DNA of 64,000 nucleotides, from assembly GCA_028023455.1 (NCBI GenBank), contig JAQFVV010000446.1, positions 1 to 64,000 of the forward strand, written 5' to 3'. The notes under the pieces were generated by a model that searched no databases, was not told where the DNA came from, and worked only from the letters and a program-made list of their open reading frames with translations. Positions 20,133 through 30,426 of this stretch are shown piece after piece. Positions within the stretch are counted from its first letter, which is position 1. Every line of letters starts with the position of its first letter. This DNA comes from Epiperipatus broadwayi (taxonomy: Eukaryota; Onychophora; Udeonychophora; Euonychophora; Peripatidae). Position numbers and translations under genes: made by a program.

Positions 20133-22409
20133 ATGGAATCAAAAGAAAATGTTTTGAAAGAACTAAAATCTTTGGAAGAAAGTGTAAAGATACTTCCGTC
20201 AGAATGTCCGCACGAGGAGATCTTTAGAAATATTTCAAATATTTTAAATACTTTAACCTCTCTCTATGATGAATCTGATTTGAAGACAACTAATGATCTA
20301 TACCAAAAACTGATTGAAAACTATGAGAAGATTAACAGTAGATTAGATGTCGTGCAAAAAGTGGTGGATAGTAATAAAAACGTTACTAATCGATTATATA
20401 AATATAAAGAAATGATTGACATTAATGAAAAAAAAATCAATAATAGATTGGATGAATATCAAAAATTAATTGAAATCAATGAAAGTAAAATCAATAATAG
20501 ATTACATGAGTATCAAAATTTCATCGATAATTACGAACAAAAAATCATTAACCGACTAAATGAGCTTACTCTGAAAGTGACAGGTTCAAACAATGATTTA
20601 TGTACACATAATGAAAAAATCAAGAAACTTCTGTGTAGAGAAAATGTCGATGAAAAAGTCAATTTAGTGGAAAATTTGAATCACGGAAATAAAAAAGAAG
20701 GTAATTTGTTGGGAAAAAGAATGGAGATAAAAGGAAGAAAGTTAATGCATGAAACAATAAAAAAAATCGAATCGGAAATAGAAAAAAAGCAATCGAAGCA
20801 GGAAATAGTGAAATGTCAAGGGAGTCAAAGTGCCACAATGGAGTATTTAAACTTGAAAAATTATGAACAATCAAGAGATTTCATGAATAATTTTAATCAG
20901 GAGCAAGAAAAAATAGAAAAGACTGTGCACTTAAAAAAATTGGAAAACAACATAGACGAAAATAAAGAACATATTAAGGCTACCTACAACTTACAGATAT
21001 TAAAGGACACAGAACTAGAAAAAAAATCTAGCCAAAATAGAAAGGAACAAAATATTGAAGAACCAATACGATTAGCAGAAGATGATATTCAAAATGCAAT
21101 GGAAATCAATAAAGAAAAAAATCAAGAATTGGAAAATTTAAAAAAAAACAAAGATCATAGTAAAAAGCAATCAAAACAAAATGCAGAATATTTAATGAAT
21201 TTGAAAATATCGTTTAATAAAAATGTCAGTGTAAATAAACCACATATCTTGAAATCATTATCACAACAGGTGATGTTACCAGAATCATTACCAAAACAAA
21301 AAAGGATAAAAGAAGAAAAAATGAATGGGTTACAGCAAAAACAGTACGTACAGCATGAAAGTTGTCTAGATAGTAAACCATTCACTGACCACATAATGGA
21401 ATTAAAAAAACTACAGAAGCAAAAAATACAAAATGGAAATCATCAACAGAATAAGTCATTCAATCAACAAATAATGATATTAAGAAAACTATTTCAAAAA
21501 TACAGAAAAGAAAATACTCAAGAGGCTAAAGAAAGTAAAAAGTATATAGTCCAAATAGAAAAATGGGTTGATTTTATGAAGATATTCATGAGGTTAATCT
21601 ATAACTTTACTAAACAAGAATGGAAAGAAAAATGGAAAAATCCATCTATTGAAGGTGTTAGTGAAGATAAAAAAAAGTTTTACAAATTTCTCATCTATCA
21701 TGAAATAGATGTTAACTGGAAAAGTGTGCCTGGATTGCCACTGCTTCATAAGGCTTCAAAGGAGGGTAATGTCATAATTGTCCAACAGCTTCTTGATTAT
21801 GGTGCTGATGTTCATTATAAAGCTAACAATGGGTGGTTACCTCTTCACTTTGCTGCTTGGGGTGGGCATGTTAGTATTGTCAAATATCTTATTTCTTATG
21901 GAGCTGATGTTCATTGTAAAACTGATGATGGACAATCACCACTTCACATTGCTGGAAATCATGCTCATCGGAATGTTATTCAGGAATTGGTTAATCATGG
22001 AGCAGATATTAACTGCAAAACTGAGACTGGCCAGACACCACTTCATACTGCTATATTATATTGTCAGACTAGTATTCTTAAAGAAATGATTCATTATGGA
22101 GCAGATATAAATAGCAAAAGTAGCAATGGAAAGACTCCACTTCATATAGCTGCAGAATATGCCTATGCTAAAGGTGTTAGAGAACTGATTTTTCTTGGAG
22201 CAAATGTGAATGCCAAGGATAATTCTGGTTGCACTCCACTCATTACAGTCTGCCAAACTTCTTTCTTTGATTCTACAGAAATTGTGTCAGTAGTAGAAGA
22301 ACTTCTTATAAATGGTGCAGATGTCAACTGCATGAATACAAATGATGAAACTGCTTTATCATTAATGGAAAAGAAAAAATGGAATAATATTGTCAAAATT
22401 TTAAAATGA
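20133..22409 (+). CDS. Intronless coiled-coil and ankyrin-repeat protein
   Basis: 758 residues in one uninterrupted frame. Residues 1-50 are of mixed composition. Residues 55-143 are five 17-18-residue units ending in the pattern N(N/S)RL(D/H/N), e.g. EYQKLIEINESKINNRLH; the corresponding 54-nt repeats lie at about 20295-20561. Residues 150-500 are very rich in Lys, Glu, Asn and Gln and look like a long coiled coil or disordered rod. Residues about 534-758 are seven ankyrin units with repeated GxxPLHxAA and hGADVNxK signatures; the sixth is longer (TEIVSVVEELLINGADVN) and the seventh incomplete. No signal peptide, membrane segment or catalytic motif is seen. Ankyrin repeats bind proteins, so a scaffold or adaptor role is likely but the partner is unknown. 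Lack of introns suggests a retrocopy or a lineage-specific intronless family. It has no transposon motifs. Confidence 0.85.
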   Translation: MESKENVLKELKSLEESVKILPSECPHEEIFRNISNILNTLTSLYDESDLKTTNDLYQKLIENYEKINSRLDVVQKVVDSNKNVTNRLYKYKEMIDINEKKINNRLDEYQKLIEINESKINNRLHEYQNFIDNYEQKIINRLNELTLKVTGSNNDLCTHNEKIKKLLCRENVDEKVNLVENLNHGNKKEGNLLGKRMEIKGRKLMHETIKKIESEIEKKQSKQEIVKCQGSQSATMEYLNLKNYEQSRDFMNNFNQEQEKIEKTVHLKKLENNIDENKEHIKATYNLQILKDTELEKKSSQNRKEQNIEEPIRLAEDDIQNAMEINKEKNQELENLKKNKDHSKKQSKQNAEYLMNLKISFNKNVSVNKPHILKSLSQQVMLPESLPKQKRIKEEKMNGLQQKQYVQHESCLDSKPFTDHIMELKKLQKQKIQNGNHQQNKSFNQQIMILRKLFQKYRKENTQEAKESKKYIVQIEKWVDFMKIFMRLIYNFTKQEWKEKWKNPSIEGVSEDKKKFYKFLIYHEIDVNWKSVPGLPLLHKASKEGNVIIVQQLLDYGADVHYKANNGWLPLHFAAWGGHVSIVKYLISYGADVHCKTDDGQSPLHIAGNHAHRNVIQELVNHGADINCKTETGQTPLHTAILYCQTSILKEMIHYGADINSKSSNGKTPLHIAAEYAYAKGVRELIFLGANVNAKDNSGCTPLITVCQTSFFDSTEIVSVVEELLINGADVNCMNTNDETALSLMEKKKWNNIVKILK

Positions 22410-22519
22410 AGCAAAAACTATAGAGATAAACAAAAAGAAAGAACTTCACTAGCAATCATAATTAAATAGAGAAACATTAGTTATGGAAAAATCATATTTT
22501 TAATGTATTCCACGGAAGA
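22410..22519 (+). other. 3' flank of the ankyrin gene
   Basis: Starts directly after the TGA. No AATAAA occurs here; the nearest is at 22611-22616, at the end of the adjoining tRNA-like sequence, and could serve as polyadenylation signal. Confidence 0.3.
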
Positions 22520-22620
22520 CAATTGGTGGTCTAGTGATTGACATAGCTGCCTTCCAAGCGGCTGGCCTGGGTTCATTTTCCAGTCAACACAGTTGACGTA
22601 TAAAAATAATAATAAACATA
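22520..22620 (+). repeat. tRNA-Gly(TCC)-derived SINE or tRNA pseudogene
   Basis: 22520-22590 lines up with animal tRNA-Gly(TCC): box A 'tggtctagtgattg', anticodon loop CTTCCAA with intact stem (GCTGC/GCGGC), and T arm CTGGG/TCCAG with 'gttcattt' in place of GTTCGAT. The outer three acceptor pairs do not match, so it is unlikely to be a working tRNA. The following 'taaaaataataataaa' resembles a SINE tail. RNA polymerase III boxes are largely preserved. Confidence 0.7.
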
Positions 22621-23678
22621 CCCCCTCTCTTGTAAACTATTTTACAAAGTTTACACTTTAATCCAAAGTATTGCATAGCATCAAATGACAATCATTAAAA
22701 AAAAGTTATTATTAATACAGTGGAAATTTACGTTTGTGGCAATTTTGGTGAGTATATGAAATTTGGAAGTCTTACAAGAATAGTCTGTAAAATATTGATT
22801 TGTGCTTTGTAATGGTAAATTAATATTTTCTTCTCTTATGCAATTTTTAAAATGTTGTACTTAATTTCAAAAATACTTTAAAATTATTTCTATTAATAAC
22901 AAATAATTAAATATTTATTTTACTTGAGAGGTTGTATGATGTGTGTTAAGTTATAGCTTAATCTATGATCCATGAATGTTCATGACTTGAAACTTTTATA
23001 TTACCACTTCAGTAAAAACGATGTATAATTATTTTTATTATGAGTGGTCCTTTTGCCTCAGTTACAAAACTCCCTATGTACACATAAAAAAACTACATTG
23101 TACATATATTTGATCTTTTATTATTAATTTGCTAAACAGAAAAATAAATAATTATTTTAATTAGTGCTTAATTATTTTTTTCAATTTTATATAATTTCTT
23201 TTTATGAAAAATATATAGATATATATTACTTTGGATAATGCATTATATTTACTCTTTAGTGGAACTTCAGCCATTAAGCTGACATTAATTTTTCATATTT
23301 ATAATTTAATTTGAAAATCCATGAAAAGATTTTAAGAATAATTCTGCCATTTTTTGGTCCTCTCTATATAATAAAATAAAATCACTTTAAAGGAACAAGA
23401 ATAGTAAATAATATTGTCAGAAAGTTCTCTCGTTACACAAATTCTATTTTTTGGATCAATGATAAGGAGATAGAATGCTTTCTATTAGAACATTACTCAT
23501 TCATTTACACTTCATGGATCTCTTTTCAAGAAAGTTTAATGGGTTTTTTTAATAATTATTTATCTAGTTTTATAATGTTCTTCAATTTTTTATACCAGTG
23601 CATCTTAATTTTTATATTTCAATTTTACATTTTGTTTTATATTATTTTCTATGCATTTAAATATTAAAAATGCATACC
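22621..23678. other. Unassigned AT-rich DNA
   Basis: No gene, RNA or structured repeat recognised. Confidence 0.4.
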
Positions 23679-23682
23679 TTAA

Positions 23683-24429
23683 CCCTTAAACCGCTAATTA
23701 AATCATTGGTTGTATGAGATAAAAATCAAATCTTTTAATTGGCCAACTCACAAACTGAAGACAAAGCCTATTGTTAAAACATATTCGTCTATAATATTAA
23801 ATTCAACTCAGATACGTTTATAAAAAGTATATAATTAATTTTTCAGGTCATGAAGAAAACGAAAGTTCTTTCAAAAATAAATTGCTATTTATTTATTCTA
23901 AGATATTCTATATCGGCAACATAAAAGTTATAATGTAAACAAAAAGATCGACTTTTACGTTATAGAAAAGTAAATATTTCTTTTTACTACATCTTCAATA
24001 TATTTACTTAAATCTTCAATATTTTTCGAAAATAATTTTGTTTTTTTATTATTCTCTCTGAAAATTATGTTTAATTTCCATAAATATTATTTAATAATAA
24101 TTTAAATCGTATTCGAAATGAAAATCTCAGCGTTTTTCTTTATTTTCTTTGATCAGGCAGTTTCTTTGTTCTTTCCAGCCAATCAGAATGTCTTTTTCGG
24201 CTGAGAGCATGCTAAGAACCAATCACAAATAATGTTCCTTCTTTGTTTAGGTTTAAAATGCGTTTTTTTTTATTTTTTACTTCTAAAATAAATCGGAAGA
24301 TGTCACCATCGTACAGAACTTTTAAAAACGAATTAAATACGTATTTAACGAATTTTATCGTATAAAAACGAACTAAGTTAGAGTGATTTTAGGTGTCGAC
24401 GAGGAGTCTCGTCGAGCGCGGGAAAAGGG
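23683..24429. mobile_element. piggyBac-like non-autonomous element
   Basis: 747 bp between TTAA (23679-23682) and TTAA (24430-24433). The ends are CCCTTAAACCGC and, inverted, CCCTTTTCCCGC. A TTAA target with CCC-termini is the hallmark of piggyBac. Near the right end an 8-bp stem (tcgacgag/ctcgtcga around gagt, about 24396-24415) forms a subterminal palindrome. Two CCAAT motifs ('gccaatcag' and 'accaatcac') lie at about 24180 and 24218. No transposase frame. Confidence 0.55.
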
Positions 24430-24433
24430 TTAA

Positions 24434-25075
24434 TTATATAAATTCTATTGGCATCATCCATATACTATGGGTAAACAATATTCATATATCAATAAATATA
24501 AAGAATAGAAAGAACTATTCTTCATGCTTTTTACTGTTTTAAGTATTTATTTATAGATGTTGAAAAATAAAGTAAAATATGTATATTATCCTGATATACG
24601 TATGCTGCATATTATTCTGAAATTACAATTAAATATTTAAATAATAATGTGATATCTCGTTTTTAACAACCTCAATATAAATGAAAGTCATTTTTGAAAA
24701 TGTGAATATTAAATACTAAGAGAGATACTTTGCTATGTCTCAAATATATATGTAGACAAATAGGTGGATTCAGCTAAAATTCTACTTTTAGAGAATTTTG
24801 TAAACTTTTTTTTTATTAAACATGTTATAAAAGTGTGATCATATAAATATAAATGCACACACTTAAAGTTGGCAAATATTTGTTATTTATTAAAAAGTAA
24901 TGTAATATTTTTTTTAAAAGTGAATTTTGTAAATAAATCTTTATCTTTTATATAAGATTATTTTTAATGTTGTACAACAATGCTTAATCTAAAAAAATAA
25001 AATTTTAATCTTTTGTGATAACAAAATCTAAAAGTTAAGCATTGTCTAGATAAGACATGAAATCAAATTAATCTA
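24434..25075. other. Unassigned AT-rich DNA
   Basis: No feature recognised. Confidence 0.4.
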
Positions 25076-25440
25076 GTGTCGGATGCAAAAATCTATTAAT
25101 TAAAAACATGGATTATTTTTGAAATACGTACAAGAATGTAATAATTAAAATCCTGGCTTATTTTTAAAATGTTAATCTAGAAAATTCTAGAATGTTTGTG
25201 TAGAAGAACAATCAACCCTGATGTGTATAAAAGCTCTTCAAAATATATTGTTTCATTCAGTCATTAGATTCTATTAGAAGATACATTCATTAGATTATTT
25301 CATACTCTACCAGTCAAGATCACATTCAAGTTGCTGATTCTGCTATTCAGGCTGCATTCATTGCCAAATAATTTGTCAAAATTATTAATATCACACAAAC
25401 AGTTCATGACAAGTGCCCTGCAGTTCTAAAATAAAAATAC
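25076..25440 (+). promoter_or_regulatory. Heat-shock-element plus TATA promoter-like region
   Basis: 25180-25192 reads GAAAATTCTAGAA, three alternating GAA/TTC pentamers in exact heat-shock-element spacing, with TTT where a fourth would be. A TATA box (TATAAAAG, 25226-25233) follows 34 bp later. Downstream is a C/T-rich 'attcagtcattagattc' leader without a long frame. The stretch starts 'tgtcggatgc', which could be the edge of a solo LTR. I could not find its other end or a target duplication. Confidence 0.4.
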
Positions 25441-26009
25441 AAATTATTCATAGTAGTGTTCTGCAAAATATAAATGGGTATGTGCTTTAACAAGCTGAAT
25501 TCCATATCTAATCCTAACTCCATCTGCCATCATGTCTTAAATTCATAACATTATAGAAAACTGACCTGAAATGCCAACCTACATGGAAGCCTCTCCCAAT
25601 TAACTGACAAAAAGATACAACTACCAAAATCAAAAGTATCTATTCCTACAATGAATTCTCAGAAAGCAAAAGTGACATACTGATATATGTTAATGGTAAT
25701 ATAAACTTTTGTATATCTTAAATAATCCAGTTGTGGTTAGAATTGTTTTCATTATGTATATGGCACGTTTTTAACAGTAATCTTAGATTTAAATGTATTT
25801 TTTCTTTATTTTATGTATATACTATATTATAACATAAATGTCATTTATGAATCTTTTACTGTTCTTATTATAGTACAAATTAAATTATAATTTATTAGGT
25901 TTAAAAAAATAATTATTGAAATGCCATTTTCTTTCATTGAGACTTTTGACACTTATCAAATAAGTTGATTATTATTATTGTAAAATTACTTGATCCTCTT
26001 CCCTCATCC
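25441..26009. other. Unassigned DNA upstream of a LINE fragment
   Basis: 25540-25690 is less AT-rich and might be a decayed part of the same LINE, but no motif can be named. Confidence 0.3.
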
Positions 26010-26029
26010 TCTTTGAATATTTAAACCTA

Positions 26030-27320
26030 AGTATTTTCCTTTCTGCAAAACCCCAAAGATACCTAGGTTTCCCAATCTACAAAACTCCAACTGCAATGGC
26101 AAGAGATTCAAGATGCAATCCTCCATTCAACTGAAGCCATCACCACTTCACTCTCTAAAGTATACCTTTCATTATATGGAAAGGTTGGCCTTCTCAACAT
26201 GATCATAATGCCAAAAATCTCATATTATCTTCCATTCGTTAAAATGTCTAAACAGTTTCAAAATAAAATTAACCGATTATGCACCAAACTTCTCTGGAGA
26301 GGAAGGACAGTTGCTATTAGCTTGCAAGGTATCCAACAACCATGCAGGTTCAATGGACTGTCATTCCACTCAATACAAGCAATCATTTTACAGAAAACCT
26401 ACAACACTCTACATAATCTGATCCTGTCCTGCGGATACTCTAACATTATTAAAAAAATTACACCAACAGATTATCCTCCACCCTCTTCCACTTCATGGAT
26501 AGCATCCCTAATAGAACACCTACAACTTTATAACGCGATAATGCCCTTTAACCTTAAACAAAAAATCACCTTATGGGAGGCATACAATATAATCAACTAT
26601 AATCAACAACCCATTAAAACCAGCCTAAAAGTAACCAACCAAAGACTCATTACACACTTCAAAAGATGGAGTCTGGAACCCAAATTCCTTGACTTCATCA
26701 TTAAAATAATTCTTAATGCGCTACCCACGAATTGGTTTCTTTATCACCGAAGAGGTTTTACCAGCATTGACCCTATATGTGGTCTGTGTGCTCATGAAGA
26801 TGAAACCATAGACCATATTATACACCGGTGCCCAAGACTTAAAACTCTGAAAGATATAATTATAATCAATTCCAACATAAGACCTGATATGATTTTCTCA
26901 CTTGAAAATGCCATTCATAATGGATTTTTTTCAATAATAAGGATTTCTACCTTTGTCCTTTATTCCATATGGATAGTGAGATGCAAAAGTCTCATGGAAT
27001 TACCCCCGCCACAAATCATACCATTGTTTTATCAAACGCTCAAAAAAATCAAGAAACGTGACCAGCTCCTTGCCTCCAGTAAAGTCTTTGATGACACCTG
27101 GTCTTTAACTGCTCTTTCCTTTTTCTGATTATAAATTCCCACCTACCCAGCATTATAGAATAGTCAATTATAAAAGAAAATATTCATGTTTATATTAAAA
27201 ATGCTAATACCATTAAATAGAACATTATATAATCATATTATTGTACAATTTATTCATTGATTTATCCTTTATTAGTATGTAATCACTATTTATTGTTAAT
27301 AAAATTTTTATTGAAATGAA
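26030..27320 (+). pseudogene. Tx1/L1-like LINE, C-terminal fragment
   Basis: The open frame 26199-27128 (309 codons) encodes the end of a LINE ORF2: GKVGLLNMIIMPKISYYLPF at its start, with the GKVGL part just upstream of the Met, and a CCHC zinc knuckle (CGLCAHEDETIDHIIHRC, about 26778-26831) typical of L1/Tx1-type elements. The frame continues upstream to about 26090. A frameshift there is followed by YLGFPIYKTPT in another phase (about 26056-26090). The polymerase and endonuclease domains are absent. A 3' tail of about 190 bp ends near 'aataaaatttttattg' (27298-27315), which is a plausible polyadenylation signal. Confidence 0.8.
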
Positions 27321-27430
27321 GTATTTTCCTTTTGTAAAAAAAAGCAAGTCTAAAGTTTAAAAGGAGTCAGTATAGCTTATAAATAAGATTTGTAATTAAC
27401 TTTTTTTTAAACAGTGTTAATCACTTTATT

Positions 27431-27828
27431 ACAGGGGTCCCCAACCCTATGCCTGCGGGCACCATGGTGCCCGCAGACCATTTTACGTGTGTCCGCCACT
27501 ATCCGAACACGATAAAAAATTATTTATCTGATACAAATAAATTTAATTTTTAAAATTTCTTATAAATTATTGTATTATATTGTAATCAAATTGTAGGCAT
27601 ACTATACTTTTACAGCGTAAAAATATAAACGTTAATTATATGTTAAAATTTTATTTTTAAAATAAATATTTTTTTGTACATTATGTGTATTATTACCAAA
27701 ATCCAATTATAAATTTACATTGAAAAAATAAATGGTGCTCGCCATCTGGTTGAAAAAATAAATAGTGCCTGCCACCTGGCCGGTATTATAGAATGTGCTC
27801 TTAAGTGCAAAAAGGTTGGGTACCCCTG
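27431..27828. mobile_element. hAT MITE, 398 bp
   Basis: Terminal repeats CAGGGGTCCCCAACC and, inverted, CAGGGGTACCCAACC are flanked by the perfect 8-bp direct repeat 'ctttatta' (27423-27430, 27829-27836). An hAT element is expected to show this. A perfect 24-bp palindrome centred on CCATGG lies at 27452-27475. A 30-bp unit ('ttgaaaaaataaat' plus 'ctggc'-type end) is duplicated at about 27721-27780. No coding capacity. Confidence 0.92.
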
Positions 27829-27939
27829 CTTTATTATATATATATTTGTTAAGATATATTCTTGCTTATTTATAATCTTCTATTTTATAAATATATAAAC
27901 TACTTATATGTATACTTTATACTTTATAAGACAAAAAAA

Positions 27940-28596
27940 AAATATGGCGACTGGTCATGACAAATCTACTCATTAGGCAAAAAAAATCTTGCTATAACTC
28001 TGATATTTATTCTCACTAATATATATATAAAAAAAAAAACTAACGGAGTGTTAACTTTTCTAAATGTAAAACATTCGTTTCATATATATATCAAACTCGG
28101 AAAAATTTTTTTTTTACCTTAAGACACATTTAACTTTTTAATTAATTCAAAAAAAATGACATTTGGCTCACGTTAGGAAACAAAACTCGGAAAAATTATA
28201 CATATATTTTTATATAAATGTATTAAACTAAAACAAACTTCTCAGGGTACTTATTTTTAATTTTTAAAAAAAATGACATTCGTCCCGTGGCGACAAACTC
28301 GAAGCAAAAAAATATTACGCATAACTAACAATTATTTCATGTTATTTAAAAAAAACATTATATATATGTGTCCAATCCGAGGAGAAAAAAAAATTTCTAC
28401 ATATATCTATTACTTCAAATCCCCTATTCCTATTCTTCCAATAAAAAAATGAAATTCGGCCCACGTTGTTTGACAGAATGCGGAAAAAAAAATCTACATA
28501 TATATTATTCATTAATTTAAAACAGAAAAAGAAAAAACATTATACACACATACAAATGTTATACAGGGCATTGCAGGGTATGGAAAATTTCGAATA
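27940..28596 (-). repeat. Degenerate tandem repeats of an LTR-edge/primer-site unit
   Basis: Around 28160, 28275, 28457 and 28597 a 'cccacgtt'-like core is followed by 'acaaactcgg' or 'cagaatgcgg' and then a long A run with 'tctac'. Further 'actcggaaaaa' remnants lie near 28100. Spacing is irregular (about 75-140 bp). Each core resembles the primer binding site at 28597-28614. Confidence 0.6.
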
Positions 28597-28614
28597 GCCC
28601 CACGTTGGGCGCCA
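28597..28614 (-). other. tRNA-Lys primer binding site
   Basis: The minus strand reads TGGCGCCCAACGTGGGGC, an exact complement of the 3' end of animal tRNA-Lys(1,2) including CCA. It lies two bases inside the LTR end at about 28617, as in LTR retrotransposons. Confidence 0.85.
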
Positions 28615-29954
28615 GAATTACGGAAAAAAAAAATCTACTGTGACAGTCAGATGATGTATGTTGATTTAACCCAGTTCGAATACCAGGCGAAAGTACCTCA
28701 AGGCCAACCATACGCGAGATATTAATCAAGAATACATATGATCTCTGCCCTATTCGTCTAGTCTCGAAGCTATTATGAACCGAACAACACTATCTGAGCC
28801 ACACATAAATTATTTTTCAACCGGCCACAAAGCTTAGCAACAGCGGTAGAGACATGGACGGGAAATCCTAAGGAGCTAAATAGCTAAATGTGCAAAAGTA
28901 CTAAGAAATATGTGTTTTGCGTTATGCGTGCCTGGATCATTGAAAAGTAAAAATAAAGCATTTAATATAATTAAGAAACTCAAGCTTTTTATAGTTAAAT
29001 CATGTTTAATTAATGACTTTAATAATATGAATAATGATATAATGGCCTCCGCTATTCCTCTAAATTAATGAAACAACTAATTAGACAATAAAAACAGATT
29101 AATAGGTTTGCGGTCTAACTCTTTTCTTCCCAATTTTATTAAAAATTGTCAACTCGATCTTCTCGATAACGTACGATAAAAAAAGAATCTTTCGCAAGCA
29201 TTTCTAATTGCTTTGCGCTACAAACAGGGTTTAAAAATTATTTAAAACGTATATAGCTAAATCAGATATACGTGATAAGCTAATGGCGGACAAAAGAGGC
29301 GTTATCAAAGAGATCAAGTTGGCACACAAAAGAAACTGGCTCGTATTTAATTAACAAACATAAATAAAACTGGAAAGAGATTTTAAATGAACAAAAATTA
29401 ACTATTAAACTTAACCGCAATGGAAGACTAAATATTTACACAGGTTAGTAAGGAAGAATAGCGAAGGGAAAAAGGTTACATATAGATAGATGATCACACA
29501 ATATATATATTTAAGGTTAGTCTAATAAAAATGGTTACATAGCAAATACATATAAATTCACTGAAGCAATTAGAAAAAAAAATGAACAAAAGGTAGCATA
29601 AGAAATAGTTCAATAGAGGAGATACGATTACCGTCCTTTTTCCTTGGTCATGTTCCCTACGGCGTTCGTGGCTTGATCCGACCGTCGAGATGTAGTTGTC
29701 CGGACAATGAAAATATGTAGTATGGTTTTACGAAAAGTTCTCCAGACACGGCACAGAGTTCAGATGACTATTTAGTGGATACTATGGCATTTTGGATGGT
29801 ATTCAGGAACCTCGGCGATAGGCAAAGCTATTTATTTGCCTAGCCAAGCATATTCATTTCCCTCAAAATACTGTTGCTTTTAACTTGAGCATGTTCAAAC
29901 CTCTCCATGATTTTGAAGATGGCAGTTGTCTACTTTTTTTAAATAAAATCTCCA

Positions 29955-30110
29955 CAAGCAAAATCTGAAAAAGTTCTCCAAAGAAAAATCTGAATGCACC
30001 TTGCAATAGCAGATCTGAATGAAACTTGCAAGAGCAAACTCTGATATCACTCTTCCAATAGCAAAATCTGAATAATGTGAATTCTTCAAAAAGAAAAATC
30101 TGACTAATCA
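29955..30110 (-). repeat. Short tandem repeats inside LTR C, downstream of the TATA box
   Basis: On the minus strand 'cagattttgct' followed by 'ttgcaag/ttggaag/tggag' recurs about five times with a period of 30-35 bp, starting roughly 25 bp after the TATA box. It therefore lies in the presumed transcript leader. The two overlapping minus frames here (29863-30111) are translations of the repeat, not genes. Confidence 0.75.
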
Positions 30111-30127
30111 ATCTTTTGTTCTCCCTT

Positions 30128-30136
30128 CTATTTATA
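30128..30136 (-). promoter_or_regulatory. TATA box of LTR C
   Basis: The minus strand reads GGGTATAAATAGAAGGG, a canonical TATA box, between the upstream part of the LTR and its leader repeats. Confidence 0.6.
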
Positions 30137-30426
30137 CCCTCTCTGTCAGCTACCTTCTATTGTTTGTATGATCTGAGATCTTGATAAGCCCCCCCATGCT
30201 CCTTTGTTTCAAAGCAACACTTTCTAAAAATAACTTTAACTTTTTTACTCGAACTTTCTTACTTCAAAGTTTGAATTCTCTTAATTAAAAAGAAAGAAAG
30301 AGAAGGCCATCTTTAATTACACTTGAATGGCTCACTAATTAAAACTATACATTCTTTTAGAAAATGTTGGCAGGCTTATCTCAAAATCAAATCATAACTA
30401 AATATTTTAACAAAATTTTAACAACA

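Larger units (their letters stand above)
28617..30426 (-). mobile_element. LTR of a tRNA-Lys-primed retroelement (C)
   Basis: The 5' LTR in minus sense lies directly before the primer site. It shares with the solo LTRs at 10.65 and 48.9 kb a block like 'cagcgg-agagacatgg-ggaaatcc' near its plus-left end and the same relative place of a minus TATA box (TATAAATAG, 30128-30136). The outer edge is taken at 'aacaaca|atat' (30426) by analogy with 'gttaca|atat' of the other LTRs and is uncertain. No coding region follows to the left, so the element is truncated. Confidence 0.6.

Noticed and set aside
20133-22409. Idea that the intronless ankyrin gene is a spider latrotoxin-like gene
   Set aside because: There is no signal peptide, the N-terminal half is lysine/asparagine-rich coiled coil with short repeats, the ankyrin block has only about seven units and the protein is far shorter than latrotoxins. 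Nothing supports a toxin.
24100-24260. Host promoter with two CCAAT boxes
   Set aside because: Both boxes lie inside the piggyBac-like MITE and no transcript unit follows; retained only as part of that element.
29863-30111. Overlapping 82- and 64-codon minus frames as small genes
   Set aside because: They are translations of the tandem repeats in the LTR leader.
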